In this document: positions 1 through 7,973 of the stretch, one piece after another | How positions within the stretch are numbered: position 1 is the stretch's first letter | Layout of the letters: every line of letters starts with the position of its first letter | Source: Paenibacillus sabuli | GTDB taxonomy: Bacteria; Bacillota; Bacilli; Paenibacillales; Paenibacillaceae | DNA: 64,000 nucleotides | Direction of reading: 5' to 3' | Assembly (NCBI RefSeq): GCF_014705605.1 | Contig: NZ_JACXIZ010000017.1 | Location: 62,001 to 126,000, forward strand | Position numbers and translations under genes: made by a program | Notes under the pieces: generated by a model | Seen by the model: only the letters and a program-made list of their open reading frames with translations | What the model was told of the DNA's origin: nothing | Databases searched by the model: none

Positions 1-351
1 CTTGCGGATCAACCGGCGCACCACCGGTATCATGCCGCATTCACACAGCGGAAAAATCACGCCGAGCAGGCTGCCGAACAAAACCCCAAGCACAGGCTGC
101 CTGGGCGTCAATCGCTGGATCATTCGGTCGGAGACGAAAACCTGAAGCAGCGAAGAGACGAGCACGCCGAGCAGGATGAACGGAAAGGCTTCCAGGATGA
201 GGCTAAGGAAAATGATTTTGAAGCTGTGGAGCGCGGTCTCGTCAATCGCCGGGATTCGAAGCGGAAGGTCAAACCAAATGACGATCACCATGCCGAGACA
301 GCTCAAGGTTAACAGCGAAGGAGCCAGGCGCAGCAATAAACGCGACAACAC
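1..351 (-). CDS. Permease, ArsP_1/DUF318 (YcgR-like) family, N-terminal part
   Basis: Reading from 351 down to the window edge gives 117 codons without a stop; the C-terminal part lies outside the window. The product starts with a hydrophobic segment, followed by more membrane segments and the motif PLCECGMIPVVRRLIRK around residues 100-117. The P-x-CECG motif is typical of the ArsP_1/DUF318 permeases such as Bacillus subtilis YcgR. The family comprises integral membrane permeases of mostly unknown substrate; some members export organoarsenicals. The GTG start at 351 follows an AAAGGTGG ribosome binding site with 5-base spacing. Substrate cannot be judged from this fragment. Confidence 0.75.
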   Translation of the reverse strand, partial: MLSRLLLRLAPSLLTLSCLGMVIVIWFDLPLRIPAIDETALHSFKIIFLSLILEAFPFILLGVLVSSLLQVFVSDRMIQRLTPRQPVLGVLFGSLLGVIFPLCECGMIPVVRRLIRK

Positions 352-443
352 GCATCCCACCTTTGCGGATTAGCCGTAATAATTACTAATGTAGTATAGC
401 GTATGCGCAAAGTCGCGTCCATAGGACAGACCCGGAGCAGAAA

Positions 444-474
444 ATGAAAAAAACCGGCTCCTCATCGGGCCGGC
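444..474 (-). terminator. Rho-independent terminator of the yvyF-like gene
   Basis: On the minus strand a short GC stem (CCGGC at 469-473 pairing with 454-458) is followed by seven T. It lies just downstream of the stop codon of the gene ending at 496. Confidence 0.6.
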
Positions 475-495
475 TTATCCGAGTAACGCTTTCAA

Positions 496-900
496 TCAAG
501 ATTTGAACTTGTAGCTAAGCGCAGTGCGAGCTTGGTCCTTGCGTTTGCGCTCAAGCGCGAACATATCCGAGATGTCGGAGGAAATGCGCGTGCGGCAGGA
601 GGTGCACAGATGACCGCTTCGCGTAGGCCTCTGACACAGATCGCAATGGTCGGCTAAATTGGGATAAGCGGCAATGGCCAGCTTGTTGCTGCGTATCCAG
701 CCTCTGATCCGGACGAGTGGAATTTGGGTGCCTTCCGCAAGCTGTTCCGTTGTGGCGTCGCGATGCCGCAAAAGGTAGCGCTCCAGCGACTCCAATTGTC
801 GATCCATTTCCGCAGAACAGTTGCCGCACAGCTGTCTAATGTTTTTCTGATAGACCTTCCCACACTCCGTACAATGATCGACGCATAGTTCGCTCAGCAT
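496..900 (-). CDS. yvyF: YvyF-like flagellar-region zinc-binding protein
   Basis: 134 residues. Two paired-cysteine knuckles are visible: CTECGKVY near the N-terminus with CGNC about 16 residues later, and CDLC...CTSC near residues 88-103. Between them lies a helical segment resembling a degenerate helix-turn-helix. This layout, including the SGHLCTSC end, matches the YvyF family found in flagellar operons of Bacillales, whose function is regulatory but poorly defined. The start at 900 follows a GAGGTG site; upstream in-frame codons lack one. No flagellar gene is nearby, so this is an orphan or relocated copy. Assignment is by family resemblance only. Confidence 0.65.
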   Translation of the reverse strand: MLSELCVDHCTECGKVYQKNIRQLCGNCSAEMDRQLESLERYLLRHRDATTEQLAEGTQIPLVRIRGWIRSNKLAIAAYPNLADHCDLCQRPTRSGHLCTSCRTRISSDISDMFALERKRKDQARTALSYKFKS

Positions 901-1013
901 AGGGCACCTCGATCCTGGTTCTAATGGCCCAAGTATAGCATAATCGATTAGAAAAAAATACCCTTTTTTCGCCGATTCGAATCCAGTCCCTTTGGCATGC
1001 TTGGAGTTGGTGC

Positions 1014-1041
1014 TTGACATTTTGACTCGCATCGTTATAAT
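1014..1041 (+). promoter_or_regulatory. Sigma-A promoter of trpS
   Basis: TTGACA at 1014-1019, a 16-base spacer and TATAAT at 1036-1041 precede the T-box leader, so transcription should begin near 1048. Confidence 0.7.
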
Positions 1042-1045
1042 CGGG

Positions 1046-1297
1046 ATAATGGCGCTGACAGGAACAAGTAAGCGCGGAACACTCGCTGCAGAGAGCCGGT
1101 GTAAGCTGCGAACCGGTGCGAGCTCCGCTGCCGAATGGAGCCTTGAGCCGAGCGGCGGACCTTTCCATGGATGGGCTTCGCACCGCTCCGTTTTGCCTGC
1201 GTTACAGGCGCTAAGGCTCGATCCGCCGCATGGCGGCATCCGAGCGAATAAGGGTGGCACCACGGTCCCTCGTCCCTTGCGGCGGGGGATTTTTTGC
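1046..1297 (+). ncRNA. T-box riboswitch leader, tryptophan type
   Basis: The leader holds the invariant T-box sequence AAGGGTGGCACCACGG at 1250-1265, the AGAGAGCCGGTG S-turn region of stem I near 1091-1102, and a candidate specifier TGG at 1136-1138 within GAATGGAG. It ends in a GC-rich hairpin with a T-run. Established mechanism: uncharged tRNA-Trp pairs with the specifier and the T-box bulge to favour the antiterminator. The next gene is trpS, which agrees with a tryptophan specifier. Confidence 0.9.
1266..1297 (+). terminator. Regulated terminator of the T-box leader
   Basis: TCCC...GGGGGA hairpin followed directly by TTTTTT. It overlaps the 3' side of the T-box motif, as needed for the alternative antiterminator fold. 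Confidence 0.8.
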
Positions 1298-1307
1298 GTT
1301 TTGCGGC

Positions 1308-1375
1308 AGCTACGCGCCAGCATGGGTGGAAGCTACGCGCCAGTATGAGTGAAGCCGCGCCGCGGTACGAATGAA
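1308..1375 (+). repeat. 23-bp tandem repeat in the trpS leader
   Basis: AGCTACGCGCCAG is followed by an ATG(G/A)GTG tail twice in tandem (1308-1330 and 1331-1353), with a third degenerate copy at 1353-1375. It lies between the T-box terminator and the trpS ribosome binding site. Confidence 0.7.
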
Positions 1376-1392
1376 CATATGGCGAAAATGCA

Positions 1393-1425
1393 AGAGTGAT
1401 CGAAATGCGTTGGAGTAACGAAGCC
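1393..1425 (+). repeat. Dispersed repeat, copy A
   Basis: About 33 bases closely matching 34719-34752 (shared core GAAATGCGTTGGAG followed by A-x-CGAAGC). A shorter match lies at 24176-24196. This copy ends directly before the trpS Shine-Dalgarno sequence. Confidence 0.65.
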
Positions 1426-1440
1426 AAAGGAGGGCAAAAG

Positions 1441-2430
1441 ATGAAACGCGTATTATCGGGCATCCAGCCGAGCGGCCAACTGACGCTGGGCAATTATATC
1501 GGCGCGATGCAAAATTTCGTCAAGCTGCAGGATGAGCAGGAATGCTTTTTTATGGTGGTAGACATGCATGCGATTACCGTCCCGCAGGAGCCAAAGGCGC
1601 TGCGCGAGCAATCGGAGGCGGTGGCGGCGCTGTTCATCGCGGCCGGCATCGATCCGGTCAAGTCCAGTCTGTTCATGCAATCGCATGTGCGGGCGCACGC
1701 CGAGCTGGGATGGTTGTTCACCACGCTGGCTTACATGGGCGAGCTGGAGCGAATGACGCAGTTCAAGGACAAGTCGGCAGGCAAAGATTCGGTCGGGGCG
1801 GGGCTGTTCGTGTATCCGACGCTGATGGCGGCGGATATTCTGATCTACAACGCGGATCTGGTGCCGGTTGGAGACGACCAGAAGCAGCATCTGGAGCTGA
1901 CGCGCGATCTGGCCGGTCGGTTCAACAGCCGCTACGGCGACTATTTCAAGGTGCCCGAGCCCTATATTCCAAAGACCGGGGCCCGCATCATGTCGCTGGA
2001 CGATGCCGGCAAAAAAATGAGCAAAAGCAACCCCAATCCGGGCAGCTACATCGCCTTGCTCGATCCGCCTGACGTCATACGCAAAAAAATCAGCCGGGCA
2101 ACGACCGACTCGGGCAGAGAAATCCGCTATGATCCGGCAGAGAAGCCGGAGGTCAGCAATCTGATCAGTATCTATGGGCAATGCGCCGGACTGACAGTAG
2201 CGGAAGTAGAAGCGCGCTACGAGGGGCAAGGCTACGGTCCATTCAAAAAGGAACTGGCCGAGCAGGTGGTGGCGGTGCTGGAGCCGCTGCAGGCGCGCTA
2301 TCGCGAGGTCCGCGCCTCTGGCGAGCTCTACGACCAGCTGGCGAGCGGCGCGGAGCGCGCGGCAAAGGTGGCCGATCAGACCTTGCGCGACGTTAAGGAG
2401 CGAATGGGCTTCCTGCTGCCCCGAGCATAA
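1441..2430 (+). CDS. trpS: Tryptophanyl-tRNA synthetase
   Basis: 329 residues, normal for bacterial class Ic TrpRS. It attaches tryptophan to tRNA-Trp in the cytoplasm. The HIGH-type motif appears as PSGQLTLGN at residues 10-18 and the KMSKS loop as KMSKS at 192-196. The ATG at 1441 is chosen over an in-frame ATG at 1396 because AAAGGAGGG ends five bases before it and the homologous N-terminus starts with MKRVLSGIQPSG. Expression should be controlled by the upstream tryptophan T-box. A convergent small gene begins 26 bases past the stop. Confidence 0.97.
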   Translation: MKRVLSGIQPSGQLTLGNYIGAMQNFVKLQDEQECFFMVVDMHAITVPQEPKALREQSEAVAALFIAAGIDPVKSSLFMQSHVRAHAELGWLFTTLAYMGELERMTQFKDKSAGKDSVGAGLFVYPTLMAADILIYNADLVPVGDDQKQHLELTRDLAGRFNSRYGDYFKVPEPYIPKTGARIMSLDDAGKKMSKSNPNPGSYIALLDPPDVIRKKISRATTDSGREIRYDPAEKPEVSNLISIYGQCAGLTVAEVEARYEGQGYGPFKKELAEQVVAVLEPLQARYREVRASGELYDQLASGAERAAKVADQTLRDVKERMGFLLPRA

Positions 2431-2456
2431 AAAAGGCTATAGAACTGAAGCGCCGT

Positions 2457-2639
2457 TCAGGAGGACGCGCCGCCGCTTCGGCGCTGGCGCGCACGCACGA
2501 TGAATCCGGCGCCGATCGTCAGCATCGTCAGGACAAAAAACAATACGGCCAGCCAGCCGTTGTAACTGATGGAGACGGCAGTCGCGCTCATCATGAGAAC
2601 GGAGGCGAAGGCAAACAGCAGCGAAAGGCCTTTGGACAT
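2457..2639 (-). CDS. Small membrane protein, DUF5325/YlaF-like
   Basis: 60 residues with two hydrophobic helices (about 5-25 and 29-48) and a basic tail ending RARQRRSGGASS. Size and pattern resemble the YlaF/DUF5325 family of Bacillales, whose function is unknown. The start at 2639 follows AGAAGGG. It faces trpS convergently and has no co-transcribed neighbour. Family assignment is tentative. Confidence 0.6.
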   Translation of the reverse strand: MSKGLSLLFAFASVLMMSATAVSISYNGWLAVLFFVLTMLTIGAGFIVRARQRRSGGASS

Positions 2640-2686
2640 GACGTAACCCTTCTTTCACTTTTTTTTTGAAAAATCGAAAGGATGAA

Positions 2687-2716
2687 GCATATTCTCCCGG
2701 ACTTCGAATCATAATA
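2687..2716 (+). promoter_or_regulatory. Sigma-G type forespore promoter of the ssp gene
   Basis: GCATA at 2687-2691, 18 bases, then CATAATA at 2710-2716. This fits the forespore sigma-G consensus (GHATR, 17-18 bases, CATWHTA) at every specified base, upstream of a small acid-soluble spore protein gene. Confidence 0.6.
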
Positions 2717-2771
2717 AGCTTGCAAGACGAGCTCCACACACAAAAGTGCAGAGAACGAAAGGAGAATTCGC

Positions 2772-2990
2772 ATGGCAGGCTCATCCCGCAACAGCAATAC
2801 ACTGGTGGTTCCGCAAGCGACTCAAGCTTTGCAGCAAATGAAAATGGAGGCTGCTCAAGAACTGGGCATCCAAATCCCTGCTGACGGATATTACGGCAAC
2901 TTCGCTACGCGCGACGCAGGCTCGCTCGGCGGATACATCACGAGAAAGCTGGTCCAAATCGCGGAACAGCAGCTTGCTGGCCAACGCTAA
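2772..2990 (+). CDS. Small acid-soluble spore protein, alpha/beta type
   Basis: 72 residues, the usual family length. SASPs coat and protect DNA in the dormant spore and are cut by the GPR protease at germination. Recognisable parts are the N-terminal ALQQMKMEAAQELGI segment, which holds the GPR cleavage region, and the conserved GSLGGYITRKLVQIAEQQL helix at the end. The ATG at 2772 follows GAAAGGAG. It is monocistronic, with a sigma-G type promoter upstream and a strong terminator downstream, as expected for forespore expression. Confidence 0.95.
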   Translation: MAGSSRNSNTLVVPQATQALQQMKMEAAQELGIQIPADGYYGNFATRDAGSLGGYITRKLVQIAEQQLAGQR

Positions 2991-3018
2991 TTCCGGTTAG
3001 CGCAGGCAATGCATGATA

Positions 3019-3060
3019 TACGGCTCCGACGTCATCATAGGCGTCGGAGCCGTTGTCGTT
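3019..3060 (+). terminator. Terminator of the ssp gene
   Basis: A 12-bp perfect stem (ACGGCTCCGACG at 3020-3031 with its complement at 3042-3053), then TTGTCGTT. The T-tract is weak but the stem is strong. Confidence 0.7.
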
Positions 3061-3115
3061 GTCCGCGCATGCTTGAATCGCCCATCCTATATTGTGAAGG
3101 ATGGGCGCAAGGCAG

Positions 3116-4099
3116 TCAATAGGTGCACATCTGGACTTGACGAGCCCGGCGGCGCCGGCTGTGCCAGCCGACATAGCATCCGACCGGCTGCAACGCGCTG
3201 TCGAGCAAGACACGCGCGGCGAGCGGGTATTGTCTGTCTCGGCGGTAGCGCACATCGATCCAGCACACCTCATATCCCCAGCTGAGCGGTGTGACCCGGG
3301 CGCAATGGAGCGTGGTAAACGACAGGAAGGCCTTGACTTCCGGGTGTTGGGCGGCAGCTTGGGCGGACGGCTCGTCCGAACAATTGAGCTCGTCTGTCCA
3401 GACCAGTATCTCTCCGGTCCATTCGCCGATTAGATAGCCGCCGTCGGGACGGCATTTCACGACATGCCACCTCCGCAGCGAAGGAGTCGGCAGCACCACA
3501 TAGCGCAGTACCTGTCCGCCCCCGGGATCGAGACCGGGCAAGCGCTGCGACAGACGCCGCCGCTCCGCCAATCGCCAGATCAGATAGACGCCAATCGCAA
3601 TATACAGCAGCGGCAGCAATACGTCGGCCGGTGTGCCGAGCAGCGTCCAGGCGAGCAAGGCTGCGGCATGGCCGCCGAACAACAGCGGGTCGAAGCCCGG
3701 AAGGATGCTAAACGCATAGCGCTTGCGCCTGGGGTAGAGCAGTCTGACGCCGTCGTCGTTGCACAGATCCAGCAGCAGATGCGAAAGCACGGCGATGAAG
3801 GTCCAACCGGCCAGCGCCGGCAGTGGCAATGTGCCGCCCCACAACGCTTGCAGGGCAAGGGCGATGCCAAGGCTCCACAGCGGGGCCGCGGTCAGCGCGT
3901 GCGAAGCGCTGCGGTGTTGGCGCAAATAGGCGGCTTTGCTGCGCAGCCGGGCGAGACAGTCGAGGTCCGGGGCCTGGGCGCCAAGCACGCTACCGGCGAT
4001 CAAGCCGGCTGCGATGCCGGGGTGTCCGGCGGCCAGCGCCTCCGAACCCGCCCATGCGCCGAGTCCGAGTCCGACCATGAGATGCGAGCCAGTATCCAT
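3116..4099 (-). CDS. yfhP: YfhP/YdjM-like membrane-bound metal-dependent hydrolase
   Basis: 327 residues. The N-terminal half is hydrophobic with several membrane helices and carries the family's histidine/aspartate pattern: SHLMVGLGLGAW, QAPDLD around 45, RSASHAL around 65, and LSHLLLDLCND around 110, followed by P-R-RKRYAFS. The C-terminal part (from about 190) is soluble. This is the PF04307 family (B. subtilis YfhP, E. coli YdjM); YdjM is LexA-regulated, but the reaction is not established. The start at 4099 follows GGGAGG; an in-frame ATG at 4126 has no good site. Confidence 0.75.
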   Translation of the reverse strand: MDTGSHLMVGLGLGAWAGSEALAAGHPGIAAGLIAGSVLGAQAPDLDCLARLRSKAAYLRQHRSASHALTAAPLWSLGIALALQALWGGTLPLPALAGWTFIAVLSHLLLDLCNDDGVRLLYPRRKRYAFSILPGFDPLLFGGHAAALLAWTLLGTPADVLLPLLYIAIGVYLIWRLAERRRLSQRLPGLDPGGGQVLRYVVLPTPSLRRWHVVKCRPDGGYLIGEWTGEILVWTDELNCSDEPSAQAAAQHPEVKAFLSFTTLHCARVTPLSWGYEVCWIDVRYRRDRQYPLAARVLLDSALQPVGCYVGWHSRRRRARQVQMCTY

Positions 4100-4220
4100 G
4101 GAGCTTTCCCTCCCGCGAGCGGCCATGTGTGTTATAATGGCCTGTATTATTATAGTAGGAATATGATTTAGTATCGGCCAATGGCATCGAAAATATCAAC
4201 GCGGGCGGGGAGTGGGGAAG

Positions 4221-4520
4221 ATGTACATTTGCTTTGTTGAATACCGTATTGCACAAGATGCGACGGAGGCTTATCTGGAATGGATTGCTCCGCGTGCGGA
4301 GCGGTATGAAGCGCTGACGCTGCATGAGGGCGTCGGGCAGCAGGATCTGTATGTGGAGGTATGGACGATGCAGACCGAGGAGGAGGCGCACCGCATCCGG
4401 GAGGAGCGGCGCAGCGCGCACTCCTCCTGGAGCGAGATGAACCAGTGGGTTGCCGGCGTCCCGGCTCGCGTGCAGGCCTGGGTGTTTCGGCCGGTCAGCT
4501 TTGGCCGTTCATCGGTGTGA
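4221..4520 (+). CDS. Conserved-looking hypothetical protein
   Basis: 99 residues, soluble and acidic in the middle, starting MYICFVEYRI and ending VQAWVFRPVSFGRSSV. The beta-strand start, EYLEW-type helix and terminal beta-strand would fit a small ferredoxin-like (ABM/NIPSNAP-type) fold, but no family was recognised. The ATG at 4221 has GGGGAG at a suitable distance; an in-frame GTG at 4212 is too close to that site. The last 26 bases overlap the 3' end of the convergent gerQ gene. Confidence 0.6.
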   Translation: MYICFVEYRIAQDATEAYLEWIAPRAERYEALTLHEGVGQQDLYVEVWTMQTEEEAHRIREERRSAHSSWSEMNQWVAGVPARVQAWVFRPVSFGRSSV

Positions 4521-5007
4521 CGTTGGAAATGACGCCGCCCTGGAACGGGTACTCGTAGTTGATCGGTTCGTCAAAGGTGATGTAATCGAGGTTGAGCGTC
4601 AAGAGCAGATAGCGCATTCCGGTGGCGGGGTCGCTCAGAATAATGTGGTCACGGCCGGCCGCCTCGATGACGCCTTTGAAAATTTTGGCGTTCCACTCGC
4701 GGTTGTTTTCGTAGGTCATGTAGACGGTCGCTTTTTTGCCGCGATTCATGCGGAGAATATTCTCAATGTACGATTCTTCCGTCATGGGCCCGACGATCGT
4801 CGTGCCGCCGGGCGTCACCATTGCCCCGCTCGGCACGTTCGGCGGCATCATCGCTTGCTGCGCCTGCATGCCCATCGCATGGTTCATCTGCGGCGCGCCG
4901 TACATGTGGGCAGGGCCGACCGATTGTCCCATTGTCTGGGCGCTTCCGTATCCGCCGCCGTAGGGCGCGTACCCGCCTTGTGTGTTGCGATAGCCGTAGA
5001 TCGACAT
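4495..5007 (-). CDS. gerQ: Spore coat/cortex-lysis protein GerQ
   Basis: 170 residues. The N-terminal 75 residues are rich in Gly, Gln, Met and Pro (GGYAPYGGGYGSAQ and similar), and the C-terminal half is the conserved GerQ domain (ESYIENILRMNRGK, EWNAKIFKGVIEAAGRDHIILSDP, LDYITFDEPINYEYPF). In B. subtilis GerQ is an inner-coat protein, cross-linked by transglutaminase, needed for localisation of the cortex-lytic enzyme CwlJ. The gene lies 21 bases downstream of cwlJ on the same strand, reproducing the known pair and probable mother-cell operon. Confidence 0.95.
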   Translation of the reverse strand: MSIYGYRNTQGGYAPYGGGYGSAQTMGQSVGPAHMYGAPQMNHAMGMQAQQAMMPPNVPSGAMVTPGGTTIVGPMTEESYIENILRMNRGKKATVYMTYENNREWNAKIFKGVIEAAGRDHIILSDPATGMRYLLLTLNLDYITFDEPINYEYPFQGGVISNVTPMNGQS

Positions 5008-5028
5008 TTCATTTTCCTCGCTTTCGTT

Positions 5029-5451
5029 CTAATATACGTTCGGACAGTCCTCGGGCGTCGGGGCGAAGAAGCAATGTGCCTTGTAACGTCCCGTATTGGC
5101 CTGGTCGTACCAGGTGGCCGGACAGCCGCCGGCAGGCCGGAAAAACCACAGCGCGTTGCTGGCCGGATGCTGACGTTCGCCGTTGATGACGCGTTTGGCG
5201 AGTCGAACCTCGCTGTCGCGGGCGCGTTGGTAAAAGTACGATTTTTGCGTCGCTTCAAAGCCTCCCGGACTTTGAAAGACCATCTGCGGAATCGAGCGAA
5301 TGTCGCGGAAATCGATGCAATTGCCGCGTACCCGATTGACGCCCACATTGCCGACCATCAGCATGCCGAGGTCGCCTTCTCCCTCCGCCTCCGCGCGCAT
5401 CAGCCGAGCCAGCATTTTCGTGTCATTGGAATTCGTTTTGATGACAGCCAT
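5029..5451 (-). CDS. cwlJ: Spore cortex-lytic hydrolase CwlJ
   Basis: 140 residues, the normal CwlJ size. It contains the hydrolase_2 (SleB/CwlJ) domain: LARLMRAEAEGEG with the probable catalytic Glu at 21, GMLMVGNVGVNRV, and NALWFFRPAGGCPATWYDQ near the end. CwlJ degrades muramic-lactam peptidoglycan of the spore cortex during germination and has no export signal because it is assembled into the coat from the mother cell. It is followed immediately by gerQ, which B. subtilis needs for CwlJ placement. Confidence 0.95.
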   Translation of the reverse strand: MAVIKTNSNDTKMLARLMRAEAEGEGDLGMLMVGNVGVNRVRGNCIDFRDIRSIPQMVFQSPGGFEATQKSYFYQRARDSEVRLAKRVINGERQHPASNALWFFRPAGGCPATWYDQANTGRYKAHCFFAPTPEDCPNVY

Positions 5452-5587
5452 ATGCGGTCGGGTTCACATCCTTTCTTTCGGGTCCCATGAATTCGAACTG
5501 GGCGAATGCCACATCCTTAGTGTATTGCGGAAGGGCCCAAAGGGTTCCGGCGGACATGTCAATCTGATGAACAACGGCCGCATTGCA

Positions 5588-5616
5588 TTGTCAAAGCGCG
5601 GTTTTTCCGGTATGAT
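5588..5616 (+). promoter_or_regulatory. Sigma-A promoter of ctaB
   Basis: TTGTCA at 5588-5593, 17-base spacer, TATGAT at 5611-5616; the predicted leader to the GTG start is about 60 bases. Confidence 0.6.
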
Positions 5617-5685
5617 TGAAATCAATTGTCGAATTTGGACGCGCTCTACACACTTGCGTATGGACGGTAAGACTGGAGGCTCAAT

Positions 5686-6543
5686 GTGTTTAAGGATTTC
5701 GTAGCCCTTACGAAACCGCGCATCATTCGTTTGAACCTGGTTGCGGGGTTTGGCGGATTTTGGGTGGCTTCCCGATGGGATATCGATTGGATGCTGCTCT
5801 TGTATATGCTGATCGGCTCCGCGCTGACGATGGCCAGCTCTTGCGTCATCAATAATTATTGGGATCGCGAGCTCGATACCAAGATGGCCCGCACCCGGGA
5901 CCGGGCGCTGCCCGCAGGCCGCATCAAGCCGGCAGTGGTGCTGCTCTATGGACTTGTGCTCGGCGCAGCCGGGCTGGCGGTGTTGTTCCTGCTCGTCAAT
6001 CCGCTTACGGGATGGCTCGGCTTGCTCGGCATGTTTGTGTATATTGTGATCTATACGATGTGGCTCAAGCGCTCGTCTACCTGGAGTACGTCGGTCGGCG
6101 GCATCTCCGGGGCGATGCCGCCCGTGATCGGATATTGCGCGGTCACGGATACGGTGGACGCCGGCGCATGGATTTTGTTCGCGCTCTTGTTTTTGTGGCA
6201 GCCGGCGCATTTCTGGTCGCTGGCTATTCGGCGGGTTGAGGAATACCGCGCTGCGGGCTTTCCGCTGCTGCCGGTCGTCAAAGGCATCGACCGAACAAAA
6301 TGGCAGATGATTCCATATGTTTTGCTGCTTATTCCGGCCGGGATTGCTCTTTATGCGTATGGCTATGTCGGCTATTTTTATCTGGTGCTCTCTGTGGCGG
6401 GCGGGCTGGTCTGGCTGTGGCATACGCTGCAGGGGATGCGGGCCCGAGATACGGAGAAGTGGGCCAAGACGAACTTTATCATTTCGGTCAACTATTTGAT
6501 GGTGCTGTTTCTGGTCATGGTTCTCGACACCCTCGGCAGCTAA
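5686..6543 (+). CDS. ctaB: Protoheme IX farnesyltransferase CtaB
   Basis: 285 residues with about nine membrane helices. It converts heme B to heme O, the first step to heme A for cytochrome oxidase. The prenyl-diphosphate-binding motif is visible as NNYWDRELDTKMARTRDRALP starting near residue 56, plus the second Asp-rich region around WSLAIRRVEEY. The GTG at 5686 is used because GGAGG lies seven bases upstream; the ATG at 5684 is in another frame. ctaA, the next enzyme of the pathway, lies separately at 29.7 kb. Confidence 0.95.
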   Translation: MFKDFVALTKPRIIRLNLVAGFGGFWVASRWDIDWMLLLYMLIGSALTMASSCVINNYWDRELDTKMARTRDRALPAGRIKPAVVLLYGLVLGAAGLAVLFLLVNPLTGWLGLLGMFVYIVIYTMWLKRSSTWSTSVGGISGAMPPVIGYCAVTDTVDAGAWILFALLFLWQPAHFWSLAIRRVEEYRAAGFPLLPVVKGIDRTKWQMIPYVLLLIPAGIALYAYGYVGYFYLVLSVAGGLVWLWHTLQGMRARDTEKWAKTNFIISVNYLMVLFLVMVLDTLGS

Positions 6544-6608
6544 AAAGACAAGCCCGGCGCAAATGAATTGCGACCGGGCTGTCGAAGTGAAAGCGAGCGC
6601 GCCTCAAC

Positions 6609-7550
6609 ATGGATATTTTTTGGCATGTGCTGATGAACAATTTGCTCCCGCTCTCGGTGATGATTGCGCTTGGCGTCGTCCTGCAGCGGGCTTTTTCGTT
6701 GGATATCAAGACGTTATCCAAGCTGAACTTCTATTTGTTTTCGCCGTCCATTATTTTTAATTTGCTCTACACCACCGACTTGTCGGTCGCGATGGTAGGC
6801 CAGGTGCTCGTGTTTTTTGTGCTCTTCATGCTGCTGCAATACGGCGTGCTCGAAATTCTGGTGCGCGCAAGGGGATATCGGGGCGGCATGCGGGCGGCGG
6901 TGCGCAACAGCGTCTTATTCTACAATAGCGGCAATTATGCAATTCCGCTCAATCAGCTGGCCTTCGGCGGCAATCCGTATGCGCTTTCAGTGCAGGTGCT
7001 GATCATGATGATGCAATCGCTCATTCCCAATACATACGGCATATACGCGGTCAATGCGCACCGCAGCGACCTGCAGCGCATCATGCGGACAATCTTGTCG
7101 ATGCCGGTAATCTACGCCATCCCGCTCGCCTTTGGCCTGCGGGGACTCGGCGTCGAGCTGCCGGTCTTCATCCATGCGCCGATCGGCTATCTGGCGGATG
7201 CCTTCATCGGGACGGCGCTGGTGACGCTCGGCGTCCAGCTCGGCAGCATGAAGTGGCAGATCAAGGGTCCGATGATGACCGATCTGGGCCTGGCGATCGC
7301 GCTGCGCCTGCTCGGCGGACCGCTGCTGGCCTGGCTCGTCGTGATGGCGCTCGACGCGTGGGTGATGGACGTGCCTGCGCTGATGGCGGCGGCGCTCATC
7401 GTCTCCTCGTCCGTGCCGACCTCGCTCAGCAGCGTGCTGCTGGCCGTCGAGTTCGACAACGAGCCGGAGTTCGCTTCGCAGGTCGTGTTCCTCTCGACGA
7501 TGCTTAGCATCGTGACCGCCACCGGCGTCATTTATTTGCTGCAGGCGTAG
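6609..7550 (+). CDS. AEC family transporter
   Basis: 313 residues with about ten predicted membrane helices in two repeats. It begins MDIFWHVLMNNLLPLSVMIALG, carries the internal N-x-G-N-x-x-P-type element (FYNSGNYAIPL, about residues 103-113), and has the C-terminal repeat with SSSVPTSLSSVLLAVEFD. These fit the auxin efflux carrier (AEC, PF03547) superfamily, which exports small organic anions in bacteria. The substrate is unknown. It follows ctaB by 65 bases; a hairpin without a T-run lies between them. Confidence 0.8.
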   Translation: MDIFWHVLMNNLLPLSVMIALGVVLQRAFSLDIKTLSKLNFYLFSPSIIFNLLYTTDLSVAMVGQVLVFFVLFMLLQYGVLEILVRARGYRGGMRAAVRNSVLFYNSGNYAIPLNQLAFGGNPYALSVQVLIMMMQSLIPNTYGIYAVNAHRSDLQRIMRTILSMPVIYAIPLAFGLRGLGVELPVFIHAPIGYLADAFIGTALVTLGVQLGSMKWQIKGPMMTDLGLAIALRLLGGPLLAWLVVMALDAWVMDVPALMAAALIVSSSVPTSLSSVLLAVEFDNEPEFASQVVFLSTMLSIVTATGVIYLLQA

Positions 7551-7556
7551 GAAGGG

Positions 7557-7919
7557 TCACAGCGGAGGATAGGAGCCGGGCTCGGGGTACAGAATGTACG
7601 ACTCGAGTCCGGCTTTTTCGAGCTGTTCGATCAAGTATTCGGGGGGCGTGCCCTCCACGCCGGGATAGCCGCGCCGCGTGTACATATGATGAGCATCGGG
7701 AAAGGCATCGCTGAGAATGCCGCGGATCTTGCGTCCGGAAGCGTCGTTGTCCATGAACAGATAGACCTCGCGGTCTCCGACCTGCTTGAGCAGGCGCTCG
7801 ACCTGACGCGTGCCCGGCGTGCCGAACGTGCAGTGAACGGGTACTTGGGCGTCCAGCACCCGGCGCAGCCGCGAGCGGTCGTTTTTGCCTTCGACGACAA
7901 TGGCGATGTCGATCTCCAT
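7557..7919 (-). CDS. Small Toprim-domain protein (YusF-like)
   Basis: 120 residues, almost entirely one Toprim fold: the catalytic-type Glu in VVEGKNDRSRL (Glu10) and the D-x-D in FMDNDASGRKIRG around residues 56-60. Toprim domains act in nucleases, primases and topoisomerases; RNase M5 is the nearest well-known relative of the small forms, and B. subtilis YusF is a stand-alone version of unknown role. It ends six bases from the convergent AEC gene. Confidence 0.75.
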   Translation of the reverse strand: MEIDIAIVVEGKNDRSRLRRVLDAQVPVHCTFGTPGTRQVERLLKQVGDREVYLFMDNDASGRKIRGILSDAFPDAHHMYTRRGYPGVEGTPPEYLIEQLEKAGLESYILYPEPGSYPPL

Positions 7920-7973
7920 AGCGGATTCACCTCATCTCTATTGTACATCGAACAGGCCTGGAACACGAGCGGC

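Noticed and set aside
5521-5560. Sigma-E promoter of cwlJ
   Set aside because: AATACACT on the minus strand is one base from the -10 consensus, but no matching -35 is found at the right distance.
6551-6582. Terminator after ctaB
   Set aside because: AGCCCGG/CCGGGCT stem is present, but no T-run follows on the plus strand, so termination is doubtful.
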